From NCBI GenBank assembly GCA_016713535.1, contig JADJOY010000021.1, positions 166,021-230,020 of the forward strand: a stretch of DNA of 64,000 nucleotides. Direction: 5' to 3'. The DNA comes from JADJOY01 sp016713535 [NCBI: Deltaproteobacteria bacterium]. Its GTDB lineage: Bacteria; JADJOY01. A program made the position numbers and the translations under genes. The notes below the pieces were generated by a model. It was given only the letters and a program-made list of their open reading frames with translations. It did not search any database and had not been told where the DNA came from. This document shows positions 16,574 to 27,974 of the stretch, piece after piece. The first letter of the stretch is position 1. Each line of letters starts with the position of its first letter.

Positions 16574-17833
16574 GTGTCGATCACCACCATCCGAGGCATG
16601 AGCGACGTCTTGCCCGACGAGTCGGGCCGGTGGCGCTGGGTCGAGGAGCGTGCGCGCGCGCTCTTCCACGCGTTCGGCTACGACGAGATCCGCACCCCGA
16701 TCCTCGAGCGCACCGAGCTCTTCGTGCGCTCGCTAGGCGAGAGCACCGACGTGGTCGAGAAGGAGATGTACACCTTCGCGACCGGGAGCGGAGAGAGCCT
16801 GACCCTGCGCCCCGAGGGGACGGCCTCGGTGGTGCGCTCGTTCGTGCAGCACGCGCTCGCGCAGCGCGGCCCCGCGAACCGGCTCTATTACCTGGGCCCG
16901 ATGTTTCGCCACGAGCGCCCGCAGAAGGGCCGCTCGCGCCAGTTCCACCAGATCGGCGCCGAGGTGCTCGGCGCCGGGTCGCCGGAAGCGGACGTCGAGA
17001 TCATCGCCATGTTGTGGGCGTTCCTCGGCGAGATCGGCGTCGACGGCATCCAGCTCGAGCTCACCAGCCTCGGCGACGCCGCGTGCCGGCCCGCCTACCT
17101 CGAGCGGCTGCGCAACTTCGCCGAGTCGCGCGTGGGCGAGCTGTGCGAGAACTGCACCCGCCGCCGCCTCACCAACCCGCTGCGCATCCTCGATTGCAAG
17201 GTCGAGGGCTGCCGCAAGGCGCTCGCCGACGCACCGCTGATGACCGAGCACCTGTGCGAGCCGTGTCGCACCCATCACGGCGGCGTCGAGCGTCTGCTCG
17301 CGGCCCTCGGCATCCCGTTCGTCGCGAACCCGCGGATCGTGCGCGGTCTCGACTACTACGTGCGCACGGCGTTCGAGGTCACCACCGACCGCCTCGGCGC
17401 GCAGAACGCGGTCGCCGGCGGGGGGCGATACGACGGGCTGATCGCGAGCTTCGGCGGTCCGGACGCGCCGGGCGTCGGCTTCGCGATGGGGCTCGAGCGC
17501 GTGCTGGAGCTCGCGGCACCCACCCCCGCGGCGGCGCCGCCGGTCTTCCTCGCCAGCCACGGCGACGAGTCCCGCCGCGCGGCGTTCGGGCTCGCGCACC
17601 GGCTGCGTCTCGGGGGCGTGCGCGTCGAGACCAGCCTCGAGCCGACCAGCATGAAGAGCCAGATGCGCCGCGCGCAGAAGCTCGGCTGCGCCACGGTGCT
17701 GATGATCGGCGAGAGCGAGCTCGCCGCCGGCACGGTTCGCATCAAGGACATGACGAGCGGCGCCGAGGAAGACGCCGCGCGCGACGTCGACGCGTTGCTC
17801 GCGCGGCTCGCCCGCGCGCCGAGCGGCGCCTGA
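16574..17833 (+). CDS. hisS: Histidine--tRNA ligase
   Basis: This class II aminoacyl-tRNA synthetase (419 residues, GTG start) charges tRNA-His. Motif 1 includes GYDEIRTPILE, the motif 2 loop is FRHERPQKGRSRQFHQIGAE, HisRS motif GLDYYVRTAFE is present, and motif 3 is GVGFAMGLER near residue 300. A C-terminal anticodon-binding domain follows. Length and motifs are complete. aspS follows by 58 bases. Confidence 0.96.
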   Translation: MSITTIRGMSDVLPDESGRWRWVEERARALFHAFGYDEIRTPILERTELFVRSLGESTDVVEKEMYTFATGSGESLTLRPEGTASVVRSFVQHALAQRGPANRLYYLGPMFRHERPQKGRSRQFHQIGAEVLGAGSPEADVEIIAMLWAFLGEIGVDGIQLELTSLGDAACRPAYLERLRNFAESRVGELCENCTRRRLTNPLRILDCKVEGCRKALADAPLMTEHLCEPCRTHHGGVERLLAALGIPFVANPRIVRGLDYYVRTAFEVTTDRLGAQNAVAGGGRYDGLIASFGGPDAPGVGFAMGLERVLELAAPTPAAAPPVFLASHGDESRRAAFGLAHRLRLGGVRVETSLEPTSMKSQMRRAQKLGCATVLMIGESELAAGTVRIKDMTSGAEEDAARDVDALLARLARAPSGA

Positions 17834-17891
17834 GCGCGCCCGATCGAGAGCCCGTCTGCGTAGGTGAGCTCGTAGCACCGAGGATCCCGGA

Positions 17892-19742
17892 ATGACCGAG
17901 ACCGCCACACCCGTCGCATCGCCGGGCTCCAAGGTGCCGCTGCCCATCGGCACCACGCCCTACCGGACCCACCACCTGGGAGAGCTGCGCGATACGGACG
18001 ACGGGCGCAACGTGGTGCTCTCCGGCTGGGTGCACCGTGTGCGCGACCACGGCGGGGTGGTGTTCGCCGACCTCCGCGACCGCCAGGGGATCACCCAGGT
18101 GGTGTTCCAGCCCGACACCGACGCCGAGGCGCACCGTACCGCGGAGTCGCTCAAGGACGAGTTCGTGGTGCGGATCGAGGGCACGGTGCGCAAGCGTCCG
18201 GCCGAGATGGTGAACTCGAAGCTCGCCACCGGCGCGATCGAGATCGTCGGCCACAAGGTCGAGATCCTGAACCGCGCCCGGACGCTGCCGTTCGCGATCG
18301 AGGACGAGAGCAGCGCCGGCGAGGCGCTCAGGCTCCAGTACCGCTTCCTCGACCTGCGCCGCCCGGTGATGCGCGACAACATCATCCTGCGCCACCGCTT
18401 GGCGCAGGAGATGCGCCGCCGCCTCGACGCGTGGGGCTTCCTCGAGATCGAGACGCCGATGCTCACGAAGTCCACCCCCGAAGGGGCGCGCGACTTCCTG
18501 GTGCCGAGCCGGCTCGCGCCGGGGAAGTTCTTCGCGCTGCCGCAGTCGCCGCAGATCTTCAAGCAGGTGCTGATGGTGTCGGGGCTCGACCGCTACTACC
18601 AGATCGTGCGCTGCTTCCGCGACGAGGACCTGCGCGCCGACCGCCAGCCCGAGTTCACCCAGGTCGACCTCGAGATGTCGTTCGCGGGCGCCGACGCGGT
18701 GATGGAGGTGGTGGAGGACGTGGTCGCGAGCGCGATCCGCGTGGGGCGCGACGTCGAGGTGAAGCGCCCGTTCCACCGCATGACCTACGCCGAGGCGATG
18801 AGCCGGTTCGGCTCCGACAAGCCGGACGTGCGCTTCGGTCTCGAGCTGCGCGAGGTCACCGCCGCCGCCGGCCGCTCCGAGATGAAGGTGTTCCTCGAGG
18901 TGGTGAAGGGTGGGGGCGTGGTGATCGGCATGCGCGTGCCCGGTGGCGCCGCGTTCAGCCGCACCGAGATGGACGCGCTCTCCGCGGTCGCGGTGTCGTT
19001 CGGCGCCAAGGGGCTGGGCTGGATCAAGAAGCAGCAGGGGGCGTGGACGGGGCAGATCGCCAAGTTCTTCCCCGACGCGGTGCGCGCCGAGATCGACCAG
19101 AGCCTCGAGATGGGCGAAGGCGACCTCGCGGTGTTCGTCGCTGGCGCGAAGCGGGCCTCGCAAGAGATCCTGGGCCGGCTGCGGCTCCACCTCGGCGAGC
19201 AGATGAAGCTGATCCCGCAGGACGAGCTCGCGCTCTTGTGGGTGACCGAGTTCCCGCTCCTCGACTTCGACGCCGAGGCGCGCCGCTGGGTCGCGATGCA
19301 CCACCCGTTCACCTCGCCCCTCGACGAAGACGTGCCGCTCCTCGACACCGACCCCGGCGCCGCGCGCTCCGACGCCTACGACCTGGTGCTCAACGGCAGC
19401 GAGGTGGGCGGCGGCAGCGTCCGTATCCACGCCGAGCCGGTGCAGGAGCGCATGTTCGAGCTGCTCGGCATCGGCGCCGAGGAGGCGCGCGAGAAGTTCG
19501 GCTTCCTCCTCGACGCGCTGAGCTTCGGCGCGCCGCCCCACGCCGGTCTCGCCATCGGCCTCGATCGGCTGGTGACGATCCTCGCCGGTGCGCAGTCGAT
19601 TCGCGACGTGATCGCGTTCCCCAAGACCCAGAAGGGGGCGTGCCCGCTGAGCGGAGCGCCGGCCGAGGTGGCCGACGCCCAGCTCCGGGAATTGAATATT
19701 CGCCTGGCCCGAACCGCCCCAACGGACGGGGGGAACAAGTGA
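17892..19742 (+). CDS. aspS: Aspartate--tRNA ligase (bacterial type)
   Basis: This 616-residue class IIb synthetase charges tRNA-Asp (possibly also tRNA-Asn). It has an N-terminal OB anticodon-binding domain (NVVLSGWVHRVRDHGGVVF), catalytic core motif 2 (FRDEDLRADRQPEFTQVDLE), a GAD insertion domain around residues 300-415, and motif 3 GLAIGLDRLV near residue 555. The TGA stop overlaps the ATG of the LysM gene by one base, suggesting coupling. Confidence 0.97.
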   Translation: MTETATPVASPGSKVPLPIGTTPYRTHHLGELRDTDDGRNVVLSGWVHRVRDHGGVVFADLRDRQGITQVVFQPDTDAEAHRTAESLKDEFVVRIEGTVRKRPAEMVNSKLATGAIEIVGHKVEILNRARTLPFAIEDESSAGEALRLQYRFLDLRRPVMRDNIILRHRLAQEMRRRLDAWGFLEIETPMLTKSTPEGARDFLVPSRLAPGKFFALPQSPQIFKQVLMVSGLDRYYQIVRCFRDEDLRADRQPEFTQVDLEMSFAGADAVMEVVEDVVASAIRVGRDVEVKRPFHRMTYAEAMSRFGSDKPDVRFGLELREVTAAAGRSEMKVFLEVVKGGGVVIGMRVPGGAAFSRTEMDALSAVAVSFGAKGLGWIKKQQGAWTGQIAKFFPDAVRAEIDQSLEMGEGDLAVFVAGAKRASQEILGRLRLHLGEQMKLIPQDELALLWVTEFPLLDFDAEARRWVAMHHPFTSPLDEDVPLLDTDPGAARSDAYDLVLNGSEVGGGSVRIHAEPVQERMFELLGIGAEEAREKFGFLLDALSFGAPPHAGLAIGLDRLVTILAGAQSIRDVIAFPKTQKGACPLSGAPAEVADAQLRELNIRLARTAPTDGGNK

Positions 19743-20936
19743 TGAAGCTCGACCATCGGCGGCTCGCGGCCGCCGCGTTGCTGGTGGGGGCGTGCGCGCA
19801 CCCGCCGCTCGCCGAGCTCGACGCCGCTTGGCGCGCGTACCAGACCGCGTCGAGCGCGGGCGCCGCAGAGAAGTCGCCGGATCGCTTCCAGGAAGCGGGC
19901 GCCGCACTCGTCGAGGGGCAGGACTTCATCGACCAGGGCAACTTCGACGAGGCCCGCGAGTCGCTCAAGAAGGCTCGCCGGCTCGCCGACGCCGCCTCGG
20001 GTGGCCAGAGCGCGCCGCGTGACGAAGGCCTCGCCGAGCCACGCTCCGACGCCGGCTTCACCGACGCCCCGACCTCGAACGAGGGCGTCCAGCTCTCGCC
20101 GCTCGTGAAGCCCGGCGGCGCGGCCAGGTCGGTGCCGGAGGCCCCGGCGGTTGCCGAGCCGGCCGCACCGAGCATCCCGAGCACTCCGAGCGTTCCGCCA
20201 CCACCGCCGCCCGCACCACCCGCGGCGGCGCCCAGCGCCGCGGTCCCGTCCACGATGGTCGACGGCGCGTTGCCGGAGCGGATCGAAGCACCGGCCTCGG
20301 ACGCGGCGCTCGACGAGCGCGAGTTCGCCCCGGGCGACGGCTCGACGCGCTCGGCGCCCACCCCCGAGGACACCGCGCGCGCCATCCGCGAGGAGCGCGA
20401 GCGCCTGAAGCGCGCCGCCGACGAGCGCGCCGCGACGGCGCCGGCCCCGAGCCGGCCCGGCCCCCGAGCCGGCCCCGGTTCCCGAGCCCGCGCCGGAGCC
20501 CGAGGAGCGCGCCGCGCCACCGGCGACACCCGCCGCTCCCGCCGGCGCGCGCACGTACGTGGTGAAGAAGGGCGAGACCCTCTACGAGATCGCCCGCGCG
20601 CAGTACAAGAGCGAGACCGCCTGGAAGGCGATCTACGAAGCCAATCGCGACCGCCTGCAGAACCCGGGCGACGTCCGCGCCGGCATGAAGCTGGTCCTGC
20701 CGCCGGCCTCGGCGGTGGCCGCAGGGGCCAGCGAGACCGCCCCCGCCGCGAAGAGCGCCGCCCAGACCTACACCGTGCGCAAGGGCGAGAACCTGCACAC
20801 GATCGCCGACAAGATGTACGGCAGCCAGTCCTACTGGACCCTCATCCGGGACGCCAACAAGGACAAGCTCACCGACGTCGACGAGGTGCGCGCCGGCACC
20901 AAGCTGGTGCTGCCGCCCAAGCCCGGAAGCCGCTGA
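19742..20936 (+). pseudogene. Lipoprotein-like LysM-domain protein, frame broken near 20460
   Basis: The N-terminus (MKLDHRRLAAAALLVGACAH) is a lipoprotein signal with lipobox VGAC. A tetratricopeptide-like helical region (residues 25-85) and a long Pro/Ala linker follow. After a +1 shift near 20460, in a repetitive CCGGCCC tract, the second frame has two LysM domains: TYVVKKGETLYEIARAQYKS and TYTVRKGENLHTIADKMYGS, each ending in KLVLPP. LysM binds peptidoglycan. The combined protein would be about 398 residues, anchored in the outer membrane and attached to the wall. The shift may be a consensus error. Confidence 0.75.
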
Positions 20937-20970
20937 AAAAAAGGCGCCGCGACCCCTCCTCGGCGCCTTG
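20935..20970 (+). terminator. Intrinsic terminator, possibly bidirectional, after the LysM gene
   Basis: AAGGCGCCG (20941-20949) pairs with CGGCGCCTT (20961-20969) around an 11-base loop. An A-run lies before the stem, so it would terminate well on the minus strand; on the plus strand only a short TT follows. Confidence 0.55.
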
Positions 20971-20996
20971 ACACACCTCCGGTAGGTCCATACCCT
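20968..20996 (+). promoter_or_regulatory. Sigma-70-type promoter for mdh-sucCD
   Basis: A consensus TTGACA (20968-20973) is followed after exactly 17 bases by TACCCT (20991-20996). The -35 overlaps the last bases of the preceding terminator stem. The leader to the mdh ATG is about 185 bases. Confidence 0.55.
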
Positions 20997-21075
20997 TTCG
21001 CCCCCCACGGCGCGTCAGCGCCCCAAAAATCAAGCCGGGACATCCACTCGGAAGTCGGAACGAGCACGGGGCTGA

Positions 21076-22122
<1,047 letters not shown>

Positions 22123-22156
22123 CTCGACCCGGCGCCGACATCGAGAGGGGAGAACG

Positions 22157-23328
22157 ATGAACGTTCACGAGTACCAGGCGAAAGAGCTGTTGAGCCGCTA
22201 CGGCGTCGCCGTGCCGGCCGGCAAGGTGGCGTCGTCACCGGAGGGCGCCGAGGCCATCGCCAAGGACCTGGGCGGCAGCCGCTTCGTGGTCAAGGCGCAG
22301 ATCCACGCCGGCGGCCGCGGCAAGGGCGGCGGCGTGAAGCTCGGCAACGGCCCCGCGGAGGTTCGTCGGCTGGCGAGCGAGATCCTCGGCATGCAGCTCG
22401 TCACGCACCAGACCGGACCGGAGGGGAAGCTGGTCCAGAAGGTGCTGATCGAGGAAGGCTGCGACATCGCCCGCGAGTGCTACCTGGGCGTGGTCGTGGA
22501 CCGGATGCTGAGGCGCCCGGTGGTGATGGCCTCCACCGAGGGCGGCGTCGAGATCGAGAAGGTCGCCGCCGAGACCCCCGAGAAGATCCTCAAGGAAGTG
22601 ATCGATCCGGCGGTGGGCCTGCAGCCGTTCCAGGCGCGCAAGCTCGCCTTCGGGCTGGGCCTGAGCGGCCCCAGCGTGAACAAGATGGCGAAGTTCCTCG
22701 ACGGGCTCTACAAGCTCTTCGTCGACAAGGACTGCTCGCTGGTCGAGATCAACCCGCTGGTGGTGACGTCGACGGGTGACCTGCTCGCCCTCGACGCCAA
22801 GTTCAACTTCGACGACAACGCGCTCTTCCGCCACCCGGACATCGAGAAGCTCCGCGATCCGGACGAGGAGGACCCGCGCGAGCGCGAGGCCAAGAAGTTC
22901 GACCTCTCGTACATCGCGCTCGACGGCAACATCGGCTGCATGGTGAACGGCGCGGGGCTCGCGATGGCCACCATGGACGCCATCCAGCTCTACGGCGGCA
23001 CGCCGGCCAACTTCCTCGACGTGGGCGGCGGCGCCGACACCGCGAAGATCCGCGAGGCGTTCAAGCTGATCCTCGCCGACAGCTCGGTGAAGGCCGTGCT
23101 CGTCAACATCTTCGGCGGCATCCTGAAGTGCGACGTGCTCGCCAAGGGCATCGTCGAGGCGGGCAACGAGGTGCACCTCTCGGTGCCGCTGGTGGTGCGG
23201 ATGGAGGGGACCAACGTCGAGGACGGCAAGCGCATCCTCGCGGAATCGAACCTTCGCGTGATCGCGGCGAAGGACATCCAGGACGCGGCGCAGCAGGTGA
23301 TCGCCGCGGCCAAGGCGGGAGGTGCGTC

Positions 23329-23332
<4 letters not shown>
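22157..23332 (+). CDS. sucC: Succinyl-CoA synthetase beta subunit
   Basis: This 391-residue ATP-grasp subunit binds nucleotide and, with SucD, interconverts succinyl-CoA and succinate plus ATP or GTP. Visible elements are [12 protein letters not shown], the lysine/glycine loop [24 protein letters not shown] near residue 195, and [28 protein letters not shown] upstream is a strong ribosome-binding site. Its stop overlaps the sucD GTG (GTGA). Confidence 0.97.
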
Positions 23333-24208
<876 letters not shown>

Positions 24209-24233
24209 GCCAGATCATCCCCGATCGTCCGAG

Positions 24234-24266
24234 AGGGCGGCCGCATCCGCGGCCGCCCTTTCTTTC
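24234..24266 (+). terminator. Intrinsic terminator after sucD
   Basis: AGGGCGGCCGC (24234-24244) pairs perfectly with GCGGCCGCCCT (24249-24259) around ATCC and is followed by TTCTTTCG. It lies 25 bases after the sucD stop and closes the mdh-sucC-sucD operon. Confidence 0.8.
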
Positions 24267-24269
24267 GTT

Positions 24270-24534
24270 GGGGCGTCGCTTCAGGGCACGGGGCCTTCGC
24301 CGCCGCCGACCGCGTGGGTGTTCGGGGGCGGCCGCGACGGAGCGCGGCCCTCCACCGCAGACGGTCGGGCACGGAATCGTAGGGGCGGGCGTGAGCCCGC
24401 CCGGGATCGGGACCGATCGGCCACGCTCGTGTCCGTTCCGCGGCCGCGACGGAGCGCGGCCCTCCACCCAGGACCGATCGGCCTGGAGGGCCGCGATCCT
24501 TCGCGGCCGGGGTCGTCGATGGACCCCGCCCGCG
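24270..24534. repeat. Cluster of short GC palindromes downstream of sucD
   Basis: The non-coding stretch holds GGCCGCGACGGAGCGCGGCCCTCCA twice in near-identical form (about 24328 and 24442), an inverted relative CTGGAGGGCCGCGATCCTTCGCGGCC (24483), and a GGGGCGGGCGTGAGCCCGCCC hairpin (about 24383). Similar units occur at 10830, 13676 and 27300-27440. They look like dispersed REP-type palindromes; no gene is seen. Confidence 0.5.
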
Positions 24535-24963
24535 CTACGGGCTCGCTTCGGCCGTCGGCGCCACTGGCTCTGGGGCGGTGCCTTCGGCGGCGGCGATGCG
24601 GCGGTTGACCCGCTCGAGCCCGCGCAGCGCCCAAACCGAGAGCAACACCTCTTCGTTGTTCTCTTCGACCCGCCGGTCCTTGGCGCGGGTCGCCGCGCGC
24701 CGGTACCAGTTCCGCGCGGTGTGATCGTCGGCGCGGTTCTCGGCGAGCGCGCCGAGCTGGTACGCGGCGAGCGCGTTCTGCGGGTCGGCCTCGATCGCCT
24801 TGCGGAGCTCGCCCTCGGCACCCGCGACGTCACCGCTCTCCGCGAGCGCCATCCCCTGTTGCGTCAGCTCCTCGGAGAGCGGCGTACACCCGACCGCCAG
24901 CAGCGCCGCCAGGAGCGCCGCCCCGCCGATCGCCCCGGCGCCCGCCTGCTTCACGGCTTGCAC
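24535..24963 (-). CDS. TPR-containing lipoprotein
   Basis: The 142-residue protein starts with a signal and lipobox (LLAALLAVGC, Cys near residue 26). About two tetratricopeptide-like repeats follow (LAESGDVAGAEGELRKAIEADPQNALAAYQLGALAENRADDHTAR described here by motif positions 40-85), then a charged helix and a Pro/Ala tail. TPRs mediate protein contacts, so it is probably an outer-membrane scaffold. Its start overlaps the beta-helix gene stop by 13 bases; the two form an operon. Confidence 0.75.
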   Translation of the reverse strand: MQAVKQAGAGAIGGAALLAALLAVGCTPLSEELTQQGMALAESGDVAGAEGELRKAIEADPQNALAAYQLGALAENRADDHTARNWYRRAATRAKDRRVEENNEEVLLSVWALRGLERVNRRIAAAEGTAPEPVAPTAEASP

Positions 24964-26990
24964 GACGCCGGGCAGTTGGGATCCACGTCCCCCAGGTCGT
25001 TCCCCGCGATCGCGTTGCCGCCCGCCGGGCAGCTCGCGAGCGCCGCCGGCTCGCAGGCGACGCCGTACCCACCGTTGTCGCGCAGCGAGTTGCGCTCGCC
25101 GCCGCTGCCGCCGATCGTCGCGTTGGCGCCGTGCGCCACCTGCACACCCGAGCCCGGGTTCTGGCTCACCTCGCTGCCGACGATCTTGTAGACCTCGCGC
25201 GTGTGCGTGCCCGCGTTCGCGATCAGGATCACGCCAGGCAGGGGCGCGTCGCCGCCGTTGCGGGTGATCTTGGTGCCCGACACCGTGAAGTGGTCGATCG
25301 CCTCGTCGATCACGCCGAGCACCCCGAAGTCGCCGTTGCCCGACACCGTCGACGAATCCAGCACCGTGCTCTGCCCGCGCCCGTCGCCCTCCATCACCAC
25401 GCCGAAGCCGATGTCGCCGTTCTGCGTCACCGAGATCCCGCTCGCGAGCAGCTCGCCGCCGGCCACGAGCACGCCGTTGCCGCGATTCTGGGTGACCGTC
25501 GAGGCGGTGAGGGTGAGCGTCGAGCCGGTGCCCACGAGGAGCCCGTCCTGGTTGCGCACCAGCGCGACGCGCTCGGCGCGCGACTGGCCGCCGCCGACCA
25601 CGATCAGACCCGCCTCGCCGCTGCCGCCGATGGTGAGGTCGCGGATCGCGATGTCGTCCGACTGCACGATCCCGAACGCCGGGTCGCCGCTCGCTCCGCC
25701 GCTGCCGTCGATGATGGTGCTGCCGGCGCCCGCGCCCTGGAACGTGATCGAGCGCAGGCTCGGCACGATCACCGTCTCGCGGTAGCTGCCCTCGGCGATC
25801 TTCACCGTGTAGCCCGGCCGCGCGCGCACCGCGGCGTAGCCCACCGACGAGAACGGGTGCAGCGACGAGCCGTCCTGGGTGGCGGCGCTGGCGGCGTCGG
25901 CGCTCACGTAGAGCGTGGTGTCGTAGAGGTAGCCGTTGCCAACCGTGGTGCGTCCGCCGTCCGGGTTGGCGACGGTGATGTCGAGCGTGCGCGGGCCGTC
26001 GGTGGGCGGCGAGAAGCAGATGATCTTGCCCGAGCCCTCGAACTGGGTCGCGACCGGCTTGTCGCCGAAGTAGACCGCGCCACCCTTCTGGAAGTCGCGG
26101 CCGAGGATGGTGATCTGGGTGCCGCCGATCGAGGGACCCTGGTCGGGCGAGATCGAATCCACCCTGGGCTGGCTGCGTTCATCGGGGCCGGGGCCTGGGC
26201 CGGGGCCGGGGGGCGGCTCGGTCGACGGCTTCTGCACCTCGATGCTCACCGAGGCGGTGGTGCCGTTCCCGCCGGGGTCGACGGCGAGCAGTGTGATGCG
26301 ATGGATGCCGAGCGAGAGCCCCACGGTCTGGAACCCGACGCTGCCGTCGGCCTTGGGCGGGTCGATGTTGATCGGGCCCTGGATGTCACTGCTCCACAGC
26401 ACCCGGACCTGCGTGACGTCGTCGTCGGTGTCCGCGACGGAGCCGCTGAACACCACGAGCTGTCCCTGCACGAACGTCTGGCCGTCGCTCGGGCTCGTGA
26501 CCGTGACGCTCGGCGGCGAGCCCTCGGTGGGCGGCGGCGGAGTGGTGGAGCCGATCTCGACCGTCACCTCGACCGAGGTGGCGGACGCCAGATCGACGCG
26601 GGTGGCGGCGCGGTAGATCGACGCACCGCTCGCGTCCATGCCCTCGCCGGTGAAGGGGAGCTGGCTGCCGGCCGGCACCTGGAGCGTGGTCTGGACCGGG
26701 AAGCTCGTGACGTCTTTCACCACCGACTCGGCGAGCGCGGCGGTGCCCTCGGTGTCGAGCGCGCGGACCCGGACCTCGCGGATGTCGGCCGGCTTCACGT
26801 CGCCGAAGGGCGCGAGGGTGAGCGTGACCTTGGCCCCGGGCTCGGGCTCGGGGTTCGGAGTCGGGTCGGGGTTGCCCGACGAGCTACTCCCGCCGCCGTC
26901 CGAGCAGCCGGCCAGCACGGCCAGCGCCAGGAGGAATGCACCGAAGATGCTGGGCTTGCGGCGGTAGACGACTTGCCTGGTGCTCGGCAT
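24951..26990 (-). CDS. Right-handed beta-helix lipoprotein with IPT/TIG domain
   Basis: This 679-residue protein starts at ATG 26990 with AGGAG six bases upstream. A signal peptide with lipobox LAGC (Cys near residue 28) precedes a Ser/Gly/Pro spacer. The domains in order are a beta-sandwich region (50-160), an Ig-like segment beginning PPSVTVTSPSDGQTF (165-260), an IPT/TIG domain with ISPDQGPSIGGTQITILG (near 285), and a parallel beta-helix from about 380 to the end (repeated I-x-G-S/N-x-I turns, ends in GNAIAGNDLGDVDPNCP). It is probably a surface-exposed lipoprotein, possibly a polysaccharide-binding or lyase-like protein; no catalytic residues were identified. Confidence 0.8.
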   Translation of the reverse strand: MPSTRQVVYRRKPSIFGAFLLALAVLAGCSDGGGSSSSGNPDPTPNPEPEPGAKVTLTLAPFGDVKPADIREVRVRALDTEGTAALAESVVKDVTSFPVQTTLQVPAGSQLPFTGEGMDASGASIYRAATRVDLASATSVEVTVEIGSTTPPPPTEGSPPSVTVTSPSDGQTFVQGQLVVFSGSVADTDDDVTQVRVLWSSDIQGPINIDPPKADGSVGFQTVGLSLGIHRITLLAVDPGGNGTTASVSIEVQKPSTEPPPGPGPGPGPDERSQPRVDSISPDQGPSIGGTQITILGRDFQKGGAVYFGDKPVATQFEGSGKIICFSPPTDGPRTLDITVANPDGGRTTVGNGYLYDTTLYVSADAASAATQDGSSLHPFSSVGYAAVRARPGYTVKIAEGSYRETVIVPSLRSITFQGAGAGSTIIDGSGGASGDPAFGIVQSDDIAIRDLTIGGSGEAGLIVVGGGQSRAERVALVRNQDGLLVGTGSTLTLTASTVTQNRGNGVLVAGGELLASGISVTQNGDIGFGVVMEGDGRGQSTVLDSSTVSGNGDFGVLGVIDEAIDHFTVSGTKITRNGGDAPLPGVILIANAGTHTREVYKIVGSEVSQNPGSGVQVAHGANATIGGSGGERNSLRDNGGYGVACEPAALASCPAGGNAIAGNDLGDVDPNCPASCKP

Positions 26991-27110
26991 GAACGCTCCT
27001 CGAACTGGGACGCGCCGATGGTAGCGCGAATTCGACGGTGAGGCAGCGGCGCGCGCAGCGCTTCCTTGACGCACGGGCGCGCCGCGCGACATAGTTCGCG
27101 ATCGCCGTTC

Positions 27111-27196
27111 GCCGAGGTGGCGGAATTGGTAGACGCGCTAGGTTCAGGTCCTAGTGGGTGAAAGCCTGTAGGGGTTCGAGTCCCTCCTCGGCACCA
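27111..27196 (+). tRNA. tRNA-Leu (CAG)
   Basis: The 86-base type II tRNA has acceptor GCCGAGG pairing with CCTCGGC, a long D-loop, anticodon stem CTAGG/CCTAG with loop TTCAGGT (anticodon CAG), a variable arm TGGGTGAAAGCCTG, T-arm GGGTTCGAGTCCC and encoded CCA. Confidence 0.95.
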
Positions 27197-27219
27197 GTGG
27201 TAGGAAGTCCGAAGGGCGG

Positions 27220-27505
27220 CCCGAGCGGCCGCCCTTTCGCGTTTCGGGCGGCGGTCGTACGCGCGGCCCGATTTCCCGCGGGTGACGCTCCCCTCGCGGC
27301 GCCTACGCTCCTTCCCGATCCCGGGCGGGCTAGCGCCCGCCCCTACACTCCCACGCGATCGGCAATCGGCCTGCGCATGGCCGTGCAGGGGCGAGCGTCA
27401 GCTCGCCCGGGCGTTGGCACGGCCGGTGTAGCGGTGGGCGCGAGCCCGCGAGGAACGGACGCGCGGCGCCTCCGCTTGTTTCCGATCTCGGGCTCTCCCA
27501 CGCGC
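27220..27505. repeat. Non-coding region with repeated GC palindromes
   Basis: The stretch contains GGGCGGGCTAGCGCCCGCCC (about 27323), GGGGCGAGCGTCAGCTCGCCC (about 27389) and a related GGTGGGCGCGAGCCCG. Each folds into a hairpin of the same family seen at 24.38 kb. No coding frame is convincing. Confidence 0.45.
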
Positions 27506-27940
27506 TCACCGTGCCGCGGCGTCCACGTGCTTGCCCAGGTGGTGCTTCGCGATGCCGTGGGGATAGCCGCGGCGCACGTATTCGGTGACGTAGCCGAGGT
27601 TCTCGTAGAAGCGCGGCGCCTGGAAGCTGAAGGTCTCGACGTAGAAGTACGTGCAGCCCTTCGTGCGCGCGTCCTCGAACGCCCGGACCAGTCGCGCGCC
27701 GAGGCCCTGCCTGCGTCGAGCGTCCTCGACCCAGAGCTGCTGCAGCTCCGCGCAGCCGCCCCACCAGCGGCCCACGGCGCCGCCCACGACGGTGCCGTCG
27801 TCGGCGTGCGCGAAGCACGCGAGCGGCTCCACCTCGTGAAGTGGCGCCGCCTCGTCGTTGAACGAGCCGAGGCCGGTGTCGACGACCGCCGTCTCGTCGG
27901 GTGGGTGACCGTCGTGAACGGTCAGGCGAAAGCTCGTCAT
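27506..27940 (-). CDS. GNAT family N-acetyltransferase
   Basis: This 144-residue protein starts at ATG 27940. It has the acetyl-CoA-binding motif A with LWVEDARRRQGLGARLVRAFED (R/Q-x-x-G-x-G/A) near residue 73 and motif B with APRFYENLGYV near residue 110. It transfers acetyl groups to an unknown amine. No neighbour indicates the substrate. Confidence 0.85.
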   Translation of the reverse strand: MTSFRLTVHDGHPPDETAVVDTGLGSFNDEAAPLHEVEPLACFAHADDGTVVGGAVGRWWGGCAELQQLWVEDARRRQGLGARLVRAFEDARTKGCTYFYVETFSFQAPRFYENLGYVTEYVRRGYPHGIAKHHLGKHVDAAAR

Positions 27941-27974
27941 GGGTGGGGTGTGGGCCCGCCGGGCGCGACGATGC

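Noticed and set aside
17742-19907. 721-codon minus-strand open frame antisense to aspS
   Set aside because: It is a pure shadow of aspS; its His/Arg/Glu-rich translation has no domain.
24951-27041. Plus-strand open frame of 636 codons antisense to the beta-helix gene
   Set aside because: It mirrors the beta-helix gene, which has a signal peptide, lipobox and domains; the plus frame does not.
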